Below, in pieces: positions 63,454-64,000 of a stretch of DNA of 64,000 nt. The notes under the pieces were generated by a model, which did not search any database, was not told the origin of the DNA, and saw nothing but the letters and a program-made list of their open reading frames with translations. Position 1 is the first letter of the stretch, and every line of letters starts with the position of its first letter. A program made the position numbers and the translations under genes. Source of the stretch: Meconema thalassinum (Eukaryota > Arthropoda > Insecta > Orthoptera > Tettigoniidae); NCBI GenBank assembly GCA_946902985.2, contig OX336397.1, forward strand, positions 153,815,890 through 153,879,889, written 5' to 3'.

Positions 63454-63618
63454 ATTACTATTGTTTCAGCCGCATATGTTGCTTCTGGAAGAATAACTGT
63501 TTTATAATGTCGTAATTTGGCGTTTGTCGAAAGGCATTTCATGTTGTAATGGGCCCACGATAGCCTGTAGGCCTTCTAGAGCTTAGTGATTCTGTCTTCA
63601 TTGGCGATTCGATTAAGT
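63454..63618 (-). pseudogene. LINE fragment, right of the palindrome (upstream part of the split copy)
   Basis: Minus strand reads NRIANEDRITKL, a TAG, then KAYRLSWAHYNMKCLSTNAK and LRHYKTVILPEATYAAETI up to the ATTACT duplication. The frame continues on the other side of the palindrome at 47,896 (IDGHSKIRELKK). 5'-truncated at about 63,618, where (ATT)n begins. Total split copy about 670 bp. Confidence 0.85.
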
Positions 63619-63639
63619 ATTTATTATTATTATTATTAT

Positions 63640-63671
<32 letters not shown>

Positions 63672-63675
63672 TTAG
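63619..63675 (+). repeat. (ATT)n microsatellite
   Basis: (ATT)n with one AATAAT interruption, followed by AGGTAATTATTGATTGAT. Together with (ATT)n at 47,340-47,385 it flanks the split LINE copy, so that LINE had inserted into an X/SINE (ATT)n tract. Confidence 0.85.
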
Positions 63676-63893
63676 GTAATTATTGATTGATCATGTACAA
63701 TCAAGACCAGCACTATATTGCTCCACTTTATGGTGTAGTGGCTAGCATTTTTAGCTGTTACTGTGAAGGCTCGGGTTCGAGTCCTGGCTCTGTCAAGAAA
63801 TTTAATTCTAGGCTGAGGGTTGGAATGGGGTACACTCAACCTTGTGAGGCAAAACTGACAGGAGCTGGCTTTTGATTCATACCGCAGCCATTC
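63676..63893 (+). repeat. SINE family 1, truncated
   Basis: TCATGTACAATCAAGACC lead, GGTGTAGTGGCTAGC A box, GGGTTCGAGTCC B box, body to CCGCAGCCATTCTG, then replaced by the telomere-like tract. Same lead and head as the first unit of the tandem array. Confidence 0.85.
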
Positions 63894-63991
63894 TGCCTAA
63901 CCCAACTTCACCTAACCTATCCTAACCTAACCTAACCTTACCTAACCTAACCAAATCCCACCTTACCTAACCTAACCTAACCTAACTTCAA
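63894..63991 (+). repeat. Interstitial telomere-like (CCTAA)n tract
   Basis: About 98 bases of CCTAA repeats with variants (CCCAA, CCTAT, CCTTA, CCAAA). The complement TTAGG is the ancestral insect telomere repeat. Degenerate, so an internal tract rather than a working chromosome end; it abuts a SINE cut in mid-body. Confidence 0.8.
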
Positions 63992-64000
63992 AGTCAGAAT

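Larger units (their letters stand above)
47897..63459. mobile_element. 15.55-kb palindromic element with 6-bp target duplication
   Basis: Bases 47,903-55,653 are repeated in reverse complement at 55,708-63,453, leaving a 54-bp centre. Position pairs sum to 111,361 near the centre and 111,356-111,359 outward; the drift comes from a C-run (15 vs 13) and an (ATT)n difference. I noticed only a few substitutions by eye (about 49,000, 52,920 and 54,910). Ends are AGTAGG/CCTACT and ATTACT flanks both sides (47,897-47,902; 63,454-63,459). A 6-bp duplication, AG...CT ends and ~15 kb size are Polinton/Maverick-like, but no polymerase, integrase, ATPase or capsid frame is present. It could be a non-autonomous foldback form of some element; the class is open. 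Confidence 0.9.

Noticed and set aside
48200..63800. Functional tRNA genes at the many A/B-box matches
   Set aside because: The heads lack a consistent cloverleaf and 3' acceptor pairing and are followed by SINE bodies.

Overview
This is a transposon-dense window of eukaryotic, almost certainly insect, nuclear DNA. Evidence: tRNA-derived SINEs with A/B boxes, many 5'-truncated non-LTR retrotransposons, piggyBac, hAT and Tc1/mariner-like remnants, a Penelope-like element, a C2H2 zinc-finger locus, AT-rich spacers without operons, and a degenerate (CCTAA)n tract (the insect TTAGG telomere motif) at the right edge. The SINE at 11.3 kb looks to me like one common in polyneopteran insects, so an orthopteran or relative is my best guess; the sequence does not prove this. 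No complete conventional host gene is visible.

Layout. 1-7 kb: endonuclease part of a non-LTR element running off the left edge, a decayed zinc-finger relic, a Tc1/mariner-like 3' end, and head-to-head LINE fragments. 7-13.1 kb: two partial copies of a hAT transposase, the larger split by a SINE with an 11-bp target duplication, then an RTE-like 3' end. 13.7-19 kb: SINEs and LINE relics. 19.1-23.5 kb: a 4.4-kb piggyBac element with TTAA duplications, itself interrupted by a 2-kb LINE. 23.5-28.2 kb: RT fragment, zinc-finger relics, and a zinc-finger array interrupted by a 2.3-kb inverted-repeat element with a 3-bp duplication. 28.2-33 kb: mostly non-coding. 33.0-34.75 kb: a 252-bp satellite whose monomers each fold as a type III hammerhead-ribozyme-like RNA with complementary loops. 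34.75-46.9 kb: a higher-order non-coding repeat array hosting a 4.6-kb Penelope-like element in its typical inverted/direct partial-copy arrangement. 47.9-63.45 kb: a 15.55-kb near-perfect palindrome. Right end: SINE and telomere-like repeat.

The most remarkable object is the palindrome. It starts AGTAGG and ends CCTACT, is flanked by a 6-bp direct repeat (ATTACT), and sits inside a minus-strand LINE whose reading frame becomes continuous when the palindrome and one copy of the repeat are removed. It therefore looks like one inserted mobile unit rather than a simple foldback assembly error. Each 7.75-kb arm carries a SINE-derived tandem array, two LINE 3' ends, more SINEs, an AT-rich tandem repeat and a copy of what may be the last exon of a gene; the 54-bp centre holds a splice-acceptor-like site for the right-hand copy.

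Four insertions in the window (LINE in piggyBac, TIR element in zinc-finger gene, Penelope in repeat array, palindrome in LINE) can be undone on paper using their target duplications, which gives a relative order of events. Nearly all coding sequence is broken by stops, frameshifts or insertions.
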